Origin: JAIQGF01 sp051006995
GTDB taxonomy: Bacteria > Acidobacteriota > Terriglobia > Terriglobales > Acidobacteriaceae
Direction of reading: 5' to 3'
Length of the DNA: 64,000 bases
NCBI GenBank assembly: GCA_051006995.1
Contig: JBPCSQ010000006.1
Span: 186,001-250,000 of the forward strand
Positions 43,615 to 52,687 of the stretch are shown here, one piece after another (positions within the stretch are counted from its first letter, which is position 1; each line of letters starts with the position of its first letter). Below the pieces are notes generated by a model. It had not been told where the DNA came from. It saw nothing but the letters and a program-made list of their open reading frames with translations, and did no database searches. The position numbers and the translations under genes are program-made.

Positions 43615-44652
43615 TTAGGGTATCTCCACCGTCTCCATCTTTCTTGCTTCTTCCGCTAAGGTCGCGAACAGCACGCTGGTTAAGTACCGTTCCCCAAAAT
43701 CCGGCAGCACCGCAACGATGAGCTTGCCCGCGTTCTCCGGCCGCCGCGCCACTTGCACGGCCGCGATTACCGCCGCGCCTGATGAAATCCCCACCAGCAG
43801 TCCTTCTTCCCGCGCCAAACGCCGGGCCATTTCAATGGATCCGTCGCTGGGCACGGCGATGACCTCGTCAATGTACTCGCGCTTTAGCACTTCGGGGATG
43901 AATCCCGCGCCAATGCCTTGCGTCTTGTGCGGCCCAGGCGCACCGCCCGAAAGCACCGCGCTCTCCGACGGCTCTACTGCGACAATGTTGAACGACGGCT
44001 TTTTCGGACGGATGTAGTCACCCACGCCGGTGAGCGTGCCCCCCGTTCCCACGCCGCTCACCAGGATGTCCACTTGACCGTCGGTATCGTTCCAAATTTC
44101 CGGCCCGGTGGTTTCGTAATGGATCTTCGGATTTGCGGGATTGGCAAACTGCTGGAGCATGTAGGAATTCGGCGTGCTCTTCAACAGTTCGTTCGCCTTC
44201 GCGATCGCGCCCTTCATTCCCTTCGGACCCGGCGTCAGCACCACTTCCGCGCCGAAGGCGCGCAGTAACACGCGCCGCTCCAGGCTCATTGTGTCCGGCA
44301 TGGTGATGATCAACCGGTAGCCGCGCACCGAAGCCGCGAATGCCAGTCCGATGCCGGTATTGCCGCTGGTCGGCTCAATCAGCACCGTCTTCTCTGGCTG
44401 GATTCGTCCCGCCCGCTCCGCCTCCGCCACCATGCTCACGCCGATCCGGTCCTTCACGCTGTTGCACGGGTTGAAGCTCTCCAGCTTGGCCGCCACCGTC
44501 GCGCGGCAGCCTTCGGTGACACGGTTCAGCCGTACCAGCGGCGTACGGCCGATCAGCTCGGTTACATCGTTCGCAATTTTCACCAGACCTTGCCTCTCTG
44601 GAATTGGACGACTGCCGCCCGTCAATGGTACGAGGGAAAATTGCAGTGCCAT
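43615..44652 (-). CDS. cysK: Cysteine synthase (O-acetylserine sulfhydrylase)
   Basis: The fold-type II PLP enzyme makes cysteine from O-acetylserine and sulfide. It has the PLP-Lys in NPCNSVKDRIG, the substrate loop PTSGNTGIGLAF, GVGTGGTLTGVG, and GAPGPHKTQGIGAGFIPEVL. TSGNTG and the QGIGAGF words mark it as CysK, unlike the MccA-like enzyme at 16359. ATG 44652 gives 345 residues; GTG 44583 (MKIANDVTELIG) would remove an N-terminal extension of about 23 residues not typical of the family. Confidence 0.92.
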   Translation of the reverse strand: MALQFSLVPLTGGSRPIPERQGLVKIANDVTELIGRTPLVRLNRVTEGCRATVAAKLESFNPCNSVKDRIGVSMVAEAERAGRIQPEKTVLIEPTSGNTGIGLAFAASVRGYRLIITMPDTMSLERRVLLRAFGAEVVLTPGPKGMKGAIAKANELLKSTPNSYMLQQFANPANPKIHYETTGPEIWNDTDGQVDILVSGVGTGGTLTGVGDYIRPKKPSFNIVAVEPSESAVLSGGAPGPHKTQGIGAGFIPEVLKREYIDEVIAVPSDGSIEMARRLAREEGLLVGISSGAAVIAAVQVARRPENAGKLIVAVLPDFGERYLTSVLFATLAEEARKMETVEIP

Positions 44653-44762
44653 TCTCGATCCGCAGCCGGTAAATTTTTGTAAACCCGCTCCGGTTGCGCG
44701 GCCCCTGAGGGTACACTGAAGGGTTAAGGATTCATCCCGCTTTTCATCAGAAAGGCAGTCGT

Positions 44763-46238
44763 TTGCTGAAGATTCTTAAGAACAAATGGTTCATCGTGGC
44801 CGTGGTCGTCGCGGCCGTGGTGGTGTTCGCCGCCTTCAACCTGGGCCGCAAGGATAAGACGCAATACTTCACCTCCAAGGTGGATCGCGGCGACATCCGC
44901 GAAGTCGTGGACGCCACCGGCACCATCAACGCGGTCACCTCGGTGCAAGTAGGCTCCCAGGTTTCCGGACAGATTTACAAGCTCCACGCCGACTTCAATT
45001 CACGCGTCAAGAAGGGCCAGTTAATCGGCGAGATTGAGCCTTCGCTCTTCCAGGGCGCGCTGCTGCAGGCCAAGGCCGACTACCAGAACGCGAAGGCCAA
45101 CGTCGCCACCTCGCGGGCGAACCTGGAAAAGTCCAAGGCTGCGCTGGAGCAGACCAAGGCCGATTATGAGCGCACCCTCGGCCTGTTCAAGGCAGGCGTG
45201 ATGAGCCAGCAACAGCTCGATCTCGCCAAGGCGAACTACGATTCCGCAGCGGCCGCTGTGTCGGCATCGGATGCCCAGGTCACGCAGGCCGTCGCCCAGG
45301 AAGCGCAGCGCAAGGCCGCCGTGTCAGTGGCCCAGACGAATCTCGATCACACTTACATCTATGCGCCCATTGACGGCACGGTCGTGAACCGCGCCATTGA
45401 CGTCGGCCAGACCGTGGCCGCATCTCTGCAGGCGCCCACGCTGTTCACCATCGCGCAAGACCTCACCAAGATGCAGGTTTACACCAAGACCGACGAGAGC
45501 GACGTCGGCCAGATCCGTGTCGGCCAGAACGTCACGTTCAAGGTGGACGCCTTCCCCAAGGAAACATTCCGCGGCGCGGTTTCGCAGGTGCGGATGAATC
45601 CCACCACCGTGCAGAACGTCGTCACCTACGACACCATCATTGATTTCGACAATCCCGAGCTCAAGCTATTTCCCGGCATGACCGCCTACGTGACCATTCC
45701 CGTGGCGGCGTCGCACGATACCCTGCGCATTCCTAACGGCGCGATCCGCTACACGCCCGACATGAAGCCCGACGATCTTCGCGCCCTGCTCAAGCAGAAT
45801 GGCATCGAGGCTGGCGGAGGACGCCGCCAGGCCGCCGGCGCGCAGTCAGCAGCGCAGCCTGCACCGGCCCAGGCGGGACAACCGCCGGCTGGCGGAGCTC
45901 AAGCCGAACGTCCCGCCGGACAAGGTCGTCCATCCAGCCCGGGCGGCGGCGCCATGGGCGCAGGTGCGTTCCGCGGCGGTCAAGACGGCGAGCAGCCCGG
46001 CGGCGGCGTGCGTCGCGAAGCCCCCACCGATGTCGCCATCGTGTGGAAGCAGCTTGCCGACAAGACGCTGAAGCCGGTGCAGGTCCGCATCGGCATCACC
46101 GACCACACCGTTACCCAGGTCGTGCAGGTGCTGCACGGCGATCTGAAGGAAGGTGATGAACTGGTCATCGGCGCCGCCAAGAGCGGCTCGCGCGCCGGCG
46201 CAGCTCCGGGCATGGGCGGACGCCCGCCAGGACGGTAA
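44763..46238 (+). CDS. MacA-like efflux periplasmic adaptor
   Basis: The 491-residue membrane-fusion protein has an N-terminal membrane helix, a lipoyl/barrel-sandwich region (VGSQVSGQIYKLHADFNSRVKKGQLIGEIEP), a long alpha-hairpin coiled coil (about 100-200), and a beta-barrel (YAPIDGTVVNRAIDVGQTVAA; MQVYTKTDESDVGQI). This is the MacA type that works with MacB ABC exporters. The C-terminal part has an unusual Gly/Pro/Gln/Ala-rich insertion (about residues 355-420). Start is TTG 44763 with AAAGGCAG upstream. The ABC ATPase follows, but no permease. Confidence 0.88.
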   Translation: MLKILKNKWFIVAVVVAAVVVFAAFNLGRKDKTQYFTSKVDRGDIREVVDATGTINAVTSVQVGSQVSGQIYKLHADFNSRVKKGQLIGEIEPSLFQGALLQAKADYQNAKANVATSRANLEKSKAALEQTKADYERTLGLFKAGVMSQQQLDLAKANYDSAAAAVSASDAQVTQAVAQEAQRKAAVSVAQTNLDHTYIYAPIDGTVVNRAIDVGQTVAASLQAPTLFTIAQDLTKMQVYTKTDESDVGQIRVGQNVTFKVDAFPKETFRGAVSQVRMNPTTVQNVVTYDTIIDFDNPELKLFPGMTAYVTIPVAASHDTLRIPNGAIRYTPDMKPDDLRALLKQNGIEAGGGRRQAAGAQSAAQPAPAQAGQPPAGGAQAERPAGQGRPSSPGGGAMGAGAFRGGQDGEQPGGGVRREAPTDVAIVWKQLADKTLKPVQVRIGITDHTVTQVVQVLHGDLKEGDELVIGAAKSGSRAGAAPGMGGRPPGR

Positions 46239-46318
46239 AACAGTGGCCGGTGACTGGTAGCTGGTGGCTTTCCTTCGCGAGTTCGGACCAGGTGTTTAGT
46301 CGGACGCGCATGGGGAAG

Positions 46319-46338
46319 GGCACGGCTTCAGCCGTGCC
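46319..46338. repeat. Small inverted repeat ggcacggcttcagccgtgcc
   Basis: GGCACGGCT and GCCGTGCC pair around a short loop after the adaptor gene. A related hairpin (GGCACAG-CTTCAT-CTGTGCC) is at 47484-47503, before the large secreted protein. Confidence 0.55.
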
Positions 46339-46359
46339 GAACAAGCCGTTTAATTTTTG

Positions 46360-46393
46360 TCATTCCGAGCGGGCTTTAGCCCGCGAGGAATCT
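46360..46393. repeat. Short copy of dispersed repeat
   Basis: GTCATTCCGAGCGGGCTTTAGCCCGCGAGG plus AATCTG starts like the left arm of the inverted repeat at 12638 and contains the hairpin GCGGGCTTTAGCCCGC. It lies just before the ATPase start codon. Confidence 0.55.
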
Positions 46394-46404
46394 GTTTCAG
46401 CATC

Positions 46405-47193
46405 ATGGCATCAACGACTGAAAATCCGACGCAGGCGGCCGCGGCGGCTTTCTCTGGCGCCGTCATCCACGTCGAGGACGTCCACAAGTACTACGAACTC
46501 GGCGAGACGCGCGTGCATGCCCTGCGCGGCATCTCGGTGGACATCGCCGCCGGCGAATTCGTCGCCGTCATGGGCGCCAGCGGCGGCGGCAAGTCCACCT
46601 TCATGAACATTCTAGGATGTCTCGACCGGCCCAGCAGCGGTCGCTACCTGCTCGAAGGCACCGACGTTTCCCAGCTCACCAAGAGCGACCTGGCCGCCAT
46701 TCGCAATCGCCAGATCGGTTTTGTCTTCCAGGGATTCAACCTGCTGTCGCGCACCACCGCCCTCGAGAATGTCGAGCTCCCCACGAATTACGCGCGCATC
46801 CCGCGCGAAGAAGGCACCAAGCGCGCCCTGCATGCCTTGGCCCAGGTGAATCTCTCCGATCGCGCCGAGCACTTCCCTTCCCAGCTTTCCGGCGGGCAGC
46901 AGCAGCGCGTCGCCATCGCCCGTGCTCTGGTCAACCAGCCCACCATCCTGCTGGCCGACGAGCCCACCGGCAATCTCGACAGCCGCACTGCCGTCGAGAT
47001 CATGGACATCTTCCAGCAACTCAACGAGCAGAAGGGTCTCACCATCGTGCTGGTGACCCATGAGCCCGACATCGCCCAGTTCGCCAAGCGCACCCTTTTC
47101 TTCCGCGACGGCAAAATCCGCCGCGACGAGGTGCTCACCGCCCGACCCCGCGCCTCCGAAGTCCTTCAGCAAATGCCGGTCCTGGAAGATTAG
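46405..47193 (+). CDS. ABC transporter ATPase, LolD/MacB type
   Basis: The 262-residue ATPase has VHKYYELGETRVHALRGISV, Walker A MGASGGGKSTFMN, Q-loop GFVFQGFNLLSR, signature LSGGQQQRVAIARALV, Walker B ILLADEPTGNLDS and the switch His in VLVTHEPDIA. The words are those of the LolD/MacB/SalX exporter family (MacB N-terminal domain), split here from its FtsX-like permease. ATG 46405 has no SD and is 12 bases after a repeat. The neighbour upstream is a MacA-like adaptor; no permease gene is in the window. Confidence 0.92.
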   Translation: MASTTENPTQAAAAAFSGAVIHVEDVHKYYELGETRVHALRGISVDIAAGEFVAVMGASGGGKSTFMNILGCLDRPSSGRYLLEGTDVSQLTKSDLAAIRNRQIGFVFQGFNLLSRTTALENVELPTNYARIPREEGTKRALHALAQVNLSDRAEHFPSQLSGGQQQRVAIARALVNQPTILLADEPTGNLDSRTAVEIMDIFQQLNEQKGLTIVLVTHEPDIAQFAKRTLFFRDGKIRRDEVLTARPRASEVLQQMPVLED

Positions 47194-47595
47194 GTTTCAG
47201 CTCAATTCCGGACTTCCGCACTTCGGCAATCCGACAGCAGCCCAGCGAATTCACCACCGAGCCACCGAGATCACCGAGACCCACAGAGAAGAGGTCTTCC
47301 AGAGTTCTCTGGGTGTGCCTCTGTGTTCTCAGTGCCTCGGTGGTGAACTGCCGCTCCCCCCATCTTCCCTGAATAAAAAGACTTAGAACCCCCGTAAGGC
47401 CTGCCGCGCATTGACAGAGTAGCTGCCCGGCAACATACTTACTCGACTTCCCCCAACTCTGGACCGGAACCGGTGTTTGAAGGGGCACAGCTTCATCTGT
47501 GCCATGCGTGCCCGTGTTATCGAGCGGCTGCAAGCGCTGAGGGATGCCTTGCCCCCAGCTCGAAAATATTCTTTTCGTGGAAGTGCACAAGGATT
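47194..47595. other. 402-base gap with repeats, no gene
   Basis: No supported gene is seen. The gap contains an imperfect inverted repeat (47248-47348), a small hairpin GGCACAG-CTTCAT-CTGTGCC (47484-47503) and, at its end, AAGG (47590) as a possible SD for the large secreted protein. A permease expected after the ABC ATPase is absent. Confidence 0.6.
47248..47348. repeat. Long imperfect inverted repeat (caccaccgag / ctcggtggtg)
   Basis: The left arm ttcaccaccgagccaccgag and the right arm ctcagtgcctcggtggtgaa, with inner arms around cacagaga / tctctgggtg, form an imperfect inverted repeat about 100 bases long. It resembles the ACCACAGAGRCACAGAG-type words often scattered in acidobacterial and planctomycete genomes. 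Confidence 0.6.
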
Positions 47596-50500
47596 ATGCG
47601 ATCAGTCCTGATGCGGCCCCTCGCCATCCTGCTACTCGCCTTCATGCCATGCCTCGCATTCGGCCAAGGCACCAAAGTTTCCACCGAGAACCGGCCGCCC
47701 AAAGAATCTGAGCGCGATAACCCCAAGCGCCGCTCCGATTGGTTCCTGAAAGGCCGCACCGTCAACGGCCGTCCGGCATCGCAAGAACTGCACCGCGCCC
47801 ATCAGCAGAAGATGGCCAAGCGCCGCGCGAAGGCGGCCGCGCGCTCGCAAACTTCGCTCGCCACCAGCAGCGAGAGCACGGCGGCGCAGAGCTCGGTCAA
47901 TCCCGCGCCCAGCTTTACCGCCACCGTCGGCGGCCCCAGTTGGGTACCTCTCGGCCCGGCCCCGACGGCAACTTCATCCGACAGCGATCAGGACTACGGT
48001 CCCGCCATCGGTCGCGCCACTGCGGTCGTGGTGGACCAGAACGACATCACCGGCAACACTGTGTACGTCGGCGGCGCCTCCGGCGGACTGTGGAAGTCCA
48101 CCAACGCTGCCGATCCGTTCGTCGCCAACTGCACAAATCCCACGGGGAGCCCCAATTGCGCGCCCAACGTTACCTGGACGCCGCTGATTGACAACCAGGC
48201 TTCGCTGACCGTTGGCTCCATCGCCATCCAGCCCGGCAACACCAATGTCATCCTGGTGGGGACCGGTGAGGCCAATAACTCCGCCGACTCCTACTACGGT
48301 CTCGGCATCCTGCGGTCCACCGATGGCGGCTCCACGTGGACGCTCATCAGCAGCGCCACCACCGGCCAGAATTTCCACGGCCTGGGATTTCGCAGTCTCG
48401 CCTTCGACACCGATCCCGGAAAAACCAACGTCGTGGTGACCACCGCGGCGGCGGCCAGCGGCGGCATTGCCGTCGGAGCAGAAACCGGCGGCAGCAACGT
48501 GCGCGGCATTTATTACTCCATGGATGGGGGCGCCAGCTGGGCTCGTGCCAACGTGAGTGACGGCAACGGCCAGTCTCCCGATCCCGGCTCGGCTAACTCT
48601 GTCATCTTCAACCCGTTCACCCACCAGTTCTACGCCAACATTCGCTATCACGGGTTTTACTCGTCCTCCGACGGCGCCAACTGGACGCGCTTGGGTGTCC
48701 AGCCGGGTGGGTCGCTTCTCAGCCTCACCGCGTGTCCCTCCACTCCTTTCAACTCGAACTGCCCTCTGTACCGCGCCGAGATTGCCATCGTGCCCGGCCG
48801 ATCCGGCCCCAACAACCTGGGCGAGATGTATGTGTTTATCGTGGACGTCAACGACGCCGACCAGGGCATTTATCAGACCGTGGATGGCGGCGCAACCTGG
48901 ACCGCCATCTCGACCACAGGCATGACCGCAGCCGGCAACTGCGGCGATGGCTTCAACAACGGCTGCGACACCGAACAGGGCACTTACAACCTCACGCTGG
49001 CTGCGGTCCCCGACGGCGGCGCCACCGACCTCTATGCCGGCGCCATTAACGAGTTCAAGTGCACCATCAATTCTCAAACCAATCCCACCTGCTCCAACTC
49101 CGCATTCATCAACCTGACCCACACCTACGGCACCTGCGGGACGGCCACGGCCAGCGCCTTCTCCCACGTCCACCCCGACGAGCATGGCATTGATTTCCTG
49201 CGCACCGGCGCCAATCCCGGCGCCATCATGTACTTCGCCAATGATGGCGGCATTTACCGCACGCTGAACAGCTTCACCACCACGCAGGCTCTGTGCAACA
49301 GCAAGTCGCAACAGCAGATTCGGTTCGACAATTTGAGCCAGACCATGGGATCGATGATCCAGTTCGTCTGGTTCTCCCACCACCCCACCGACCCGCTCAC
49401 CATGTTCGGAGGCACGCAGGACAATGGCTCGCCCGGCAAGAACACAGCCGCCTCGAGCTACGGAGCGTCGTGGGTTTCCGTCAACAATGGAGACGGCGGC
49501 TTCAATGACATCAATCCCCTGAATCCCAACGAATGGTTCACGTCCAATACCGATGTGACCATCTACGAGTGCGTGAACGGTAGCGGCATCACTTGCACCA
49601 ACAACAGCTTCGGCAATCCCATCATTGACAACAGCACCCTGGGTGGCGACCAATCTACGTTCTACCCGGTCTTCATGCTCGATCCGCAGGCTGTCAACCA
49701 CATGCTGGCCAGCACTTGCCGCCTCTGGCGCGTGGATGCACCCGGAACCCGGAGTAATCCCTGGACCGCCGCCACCGCACTTTCCTACAACCTCGACCAG
49801 TTCTCCACTCACGGCACCAGCACCTGCTCCGGTAGTTCCTCCAACTTCGCCAGTGCCATCGCGGCCGGCGGTCCCTGCAACGGCACCTGCAATCCCGGTG
49901 CGAATCCGCCCGGCGGCACCAACAACGGCGGCGGCTCCCAGGTCATCTATGTGGGCACGGAGGGCGGAACCGTCTTTGTCACCGCGAATGCTGACGCGAA
50001 CGATCCCAAGAATGCGATCAGCAACTGGTCCGACCGTACCTCCGGACTCGGCAGCAACACCGCTTGCGGCGGCTTCGGGTGCAAGATCGGCGGCATTGCC
50101 ATCGATCCGCACGACGCCACCGGCAACACCGCGTATGTCGCTGTCATGGGATTCGGCACCGGACATGTTTTCAAGACCACCAACGCCGGCGCCACCTGGA
50201 CGCTGCTCGACGGCTCCGGCGCCGGCGCTATCCCCGACGCTCCCGCCAACGCGGTCGTAGCTGATCCAGTCGCGGCGAATCTCGTCTACGTCGCCACCGA
50301 CGTCGGCGTTTTCAAGCTCGACACAACCAATCTCGGCAGCATCAATTGGGTCGAAGTCGGCCCGACATCCGGCCCGGGCATGCTGCCCAATGTGGCGACC
50401 ACCGCATTGAAGGTGTACAAGAACGGCAGCGACGTTCGCCTGCGCGTTTCTACTTACGGCCGCGGCATCTGGGAAATGCCGCTCACCGGCTTCACCATGG

Positions 50501-52335
50501 CCGTCACGCCTACCACTACCTACGCCTTCCCGAGCCACTCAACTTCGTTTGCCGGGTCTATCAACGCCGCTAACTACAGTTCCTCGATCGCGATTACCTG
50601 TGGCAGTGGGGCGCCGTCTCCGTGCTCGCCTCCGCAATCACCGATCACTGTGGGGGGCGGCAACGGCAATGCCAGTTTCACCGTCAGCGCCGGACCGTCC
50701 GCTATCGGGGACTACAGCTTCAACATCGTCGCCACCGGCAACGACACCAACCACCTCACCCAGCAGGCGCCGGTCACGCTGCATGTCGCTGATTTCACGG
50801 TCGCCGCCCCGGCCAGCGCTTCGGTCGGCGCCGGCGACACCGCCAACGTGACGGTCGGACTCGGCACGACAGGAACTTTCAACGGAACTGTCGCACTCGC
50901 TTGTCCGACGACTACGCCTGCACCCTCGTCGGGCAGCATCACTTGCTCGTTCGCCCAACCCTCGGTGGTGCTCGCGGGTTCAACCAATGTATCGCTAGCC
51001 ATTGTCACCACTTCGGCTGTGCCGCCGAACACCTACAACGTCACCGTTCAAGGCACGGGGACGCTTGCATCCGGCCAGGTGAGCCACTCCCAGACCATCG
51101 CACTCACCGTGGGTTCTGCCGCGTTCTCGCTCGCCGGTGCTCCCTCCAGCTTGGGTACCGCCAAACCGGGACAGTCGCTGGGTCAAGGCGCCGTTACCGT
51201 GAGTTCCCAGAGCGGCTATGCCGGCACACTCAACCTTTCCTGCGCATTCGATTTGACCGCTGGCAATCCGGGCTCCTCGACCTGCGCCCTGGACGCTCAC
51301 CAAGTCACGCTCGCGGCGAATGGCACTGCTACCGCGCACTTGACGGTAAACACCGCCGGCGCGGCCGCCACCAATCCCAGCGTGGTCGTCACCGCCACCG
51401 ACGCTTCCACCGGCAACACCGCTACAACCGCCTTCACCTACGCCATCCAGGATTACGCGGTTGCCATTACAACTCCGGGAACGTTACTTCCGAATAATTC
51501 CTCCACGTTTAACATTCTCCTGACGCCCTTGAACGGCTACAGCAGCACCGTGGCGGTGCAGTGCACTCCCACTCAGCAGGCGCTATCGTGCTCGCTGAGC
51601 CCGAGTCTTGCCTCCTTTGCCTCCTACACTGTCGGCAACGGAACTGTCACTTCCATTACCGTCACCGTCACCGCCCAGCCCAATACCTCTGGCGGAAATT
51701 ACCCCGTGATAGTTGGGACGCAGGACACTAACTTCACCAGCCTCGTCCACAACATCACCGCCAATCTTCTGGTGCAGGATTTCAATCTGAATCTTCCCCC
51801 GGGGACACCCACGGCGGCGGTAATCAAGGCCGGTCAGAACGCGGTGTTTCAGTTGTCTGTGGCATCGTCGGGTCTCAACGTGCCGGTGAATTTCTCCTGT
51901 GCTGGCCTGCCCTCGCTGGCAACGTGCAACTTCTCGCCCAATCCGGTCTCGGCCGGCGCCACCACCACGCTGACCATCGCAACCACGGCTCCCACCGTTT
52001 CCGATCTGCGGCCGCCCGTCATACATCGTGGCGCGCCGCTCTATGCGCTCTGGTTGACCATGCCGGGCATGGTGATCGGTCTGGTGAGCATCGGCGGAAT
52101 TGGAAAACGGAACCGCAGCCGCTGGCTGAGCTTGATCGGCTTTGTGCTGGCAGCCACGCTGCTGGTGGCGCTGATTGGCTGCGGCGGCGGAGGCGGTAGC
52201 TCCTCGACCACCTCACCGCCGGTGCCGCATCCCGGTACGCCCGCGGGCACTTACACCATCACGGTGACCGGCACGGCGACCACCGGCGGCGTGACCCTGA
52301 CCCACAGCATGCCCATCACGCTAACGGTGCAATAG
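47596..52335 (+). CDS. Very large secreted BNR-propeller and Ig-like protein
   Basis: The product is 1,579 residues: signal peptide (about 1-23), a charged linker, a BNR/sialidase-like propeller region (about 90-960) with words such as LRSTDGGSTWTLI, YYSMDGGASWARAN and VFKTTNAGATWTLLDGS, then repeated Ig-like/beta-sandwich modules (about 970-1450) with FTVSAGPSAIGDYSFNIVAT and similar, and finally a hydrophobic helix (about 1480-1530) followed by a GCGGGGG word and a last Ig-like strand set. This build suggests a surface-exposed adhesin or glycan-binding protein. Start ATG 47596 has AAGG upstream; the longer frame upstream is not coding-like. Confidence 0.85.
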   Translation: MRSVLMRPLAILLLAFMPCLAFGQGTKVSTENRPPKESERDNPKRRSDWFLKGRTVNGRPASQELHRAHQQKMAKRRAKAAARSQTSLATSSESTAAQSSVNPAPSFTATVGGPSWVPLGPAPTATSSDSDQDYGPAIGRATAVVVDQNDITGNTVYVGGASGGLWKSTNAADPFVANCTNPTGSPNCAPNVTWTPLIDNQASLTVGSIAIQPGNTNVILVGTGEANNSADSYYGLGILRSTDGGSTWTLISSATTGQNFHGLGFRSLAFDTDPGKTNVVVTTAAAASGGIAVGAETGGSNVRGIYYSMDGGASWARANVSDGNGQSPDPGSANSVIFNPFTHQFYANIRYHGFYSSSDGANWTRLGVQPGGSLLSLTACPSTPFNSNCPLYRAEIAIVPGRSGPNNLGEMYVFIVDVNDADQGIYQTVDGGATWTAISTTGMTAAGNCGDGFNNGCDTEQGTYNLTLAAVPDGGATDLYAGAINEFKCTINSQTNPTCSNSAFINLTHTYGTCGTATASAFSHVHPDEHGIDFLRTGANPGAIMYFANDGGIYRTLNSFTTTQALCNSKSQQQIRFDNLSQTMGSMIQFVWFSHHPTDPLTMFGGTQDNGSPGKNTAASSYGASWVSVNNGDGGFNDINPLNPNEWFTSNTDVTIYECVNGSGITCTNNSFGNPIIDNSTLGGDQSTFYPVFMLDPQAVNHMLASTCRLWRVDAPGTRSNPWTAATALSYNLDQFSTHGTSTCSGSSSNFASAIAAGGPCNGTCNPGANPPGGTNNGGGSQVIYVGTEGGTVFVTANADANDPKNAISNWSDRTSGLGSNTACGGFGCKIGGIAIDPHDATGNTAYVAVMGFGTGHVFKTTNAGATWTLLDGSGAGAIPDAPANAVVADPVAANLVYVATDVGVFKLDTTNLGSINWVEVGPTSGPGMLPNVATTALKVYKNGSDVRLRVSTYGRGIWEMPLTGFTMAVTPTTTYAFPSHSTSFAGSINAANYSSSIAITCGSGAPSPCSPPQSPITVGGGNGNASFTVSAGPSAIGDYSFNIVATGNDTNHLTQQAPVTLHVADFTVAAPASASVGAGDTANVTVGLGTTGTFNGTVALACPTTTPAPSSGSITCSFAQPSVVLAGSTNVSLAIVTTSAVPPNTYNVTVQGTGTLASGQVSHSQTIALTVGSAAFSLAGAPSSLGTAKPGQSLGQGAVTVSSQSGYAGTLNLSCAFDLTAGNPGSSTCALDAHQVTLAANGTATAHLTVNTAGAAATNPSVVVTATDASTGNTATTAFTYAIQDYAVAITTPGTLLPNNSSTFNILLTPLNGYSSTVAVQCTPTQQALSCSLSPSLASFASYTVGNGTVTSITVTVTAQPNTSGGNYPVIVGTQDTNFTSLVHNITANLLVQDFNLNLPPGTPTAAVIKAGQNAVFQLSVASSGLNVPVNFSCAGLPSLATCNFSPNPVSAGATTTLTIATTAPTVSDLRPPVIHRGAPLYALWLTMPGMVIGLVSIGGIGKRNRSRWLSLIGFVLAATLLVALIGCGGGGGSSSTTSPPVPHPGTPAGTYTITVTGTATTGGVTLTHSMPITLTVQ

Positions 52336-52345
52336 TCCTCGGGTG

Positions 52346-52378
52346 CCCCGGTCTGGCCCGGTTTTGGCCAGGCCGGGG
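52346..52378 (+). terminator. Strong GC hairpin, terminator-like
   Basis: CCCCGG and CCGGGG, then CTGGCC and GGCCAG, form a 12-bp stem with one small bulge just after the stop of the large secreted protein. The T-run is absent, so termination may be weak or factor-dependent. Confidence 0.5.
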
Positions 52379-52593
52379 TTGCTGGAGCGCGTTTGCAGGG
52401 TGATTGCTGGAGCGCATTCGCCCCCGAACGCGCTGCCGTGCCGTCTGCCTTGAGCCTTGCGCCTGTTTTCCACACCCCCTGTGACCTGCGTCCTAGACAG
52501 CGTGCGTATAACGTAAGCAGCTCGATGATGGGCAAGCGGGCCGCTGGTGACTATAACGTCACCCCGGCCCATCGTGCTCTTTAGCGCCAGAGC

Positions 52594-52627
52594 GACGGTA
52601 TACCGTCGGATTTTGACGGTATACCGT
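52594..52627. promoter_or_regulatory. Twin 12-bp palindromes upstream of lhgO
   Basis: ACGGTATACCGT occurs twice (52595-52606 and 52616-52627), and the first copy extends to 14 bp as GACGGTATACCGTC. The centres are 21 bp apart, two helical turns, about 60-90 bp before the lhgO ATG. The GGTATACC core is, from memory, that of FCD-type GntR regulators such as UxuR/ExuR. Confidence 0.7.
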
Positions 52628-52687
52628 GTGCAAGCTGTTGATGCGACGATATGGAAAGGGTGGGGGGTGCTGGTCTAAGGTTTACTG

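Larger units (their letters stand above)
52336..52687. other. 352-base gap with hairpin and operator, no gene
   Basis: No supported gene is seen. The gap contains a strong GC hairpin at 52346-52378 and the twin palindromes at 52594-52627 in front of lhgO. The rest has no clear structure. Confidence 0.6.

Noticed and set aside
47974..50538. 854-codon open frame on the minus strand
   Set aside because: It is antisense to the giant secreted protein, rich in Ala/Gly/Val/Arg without domain words, and a usual by-product of GC-rich third positions.
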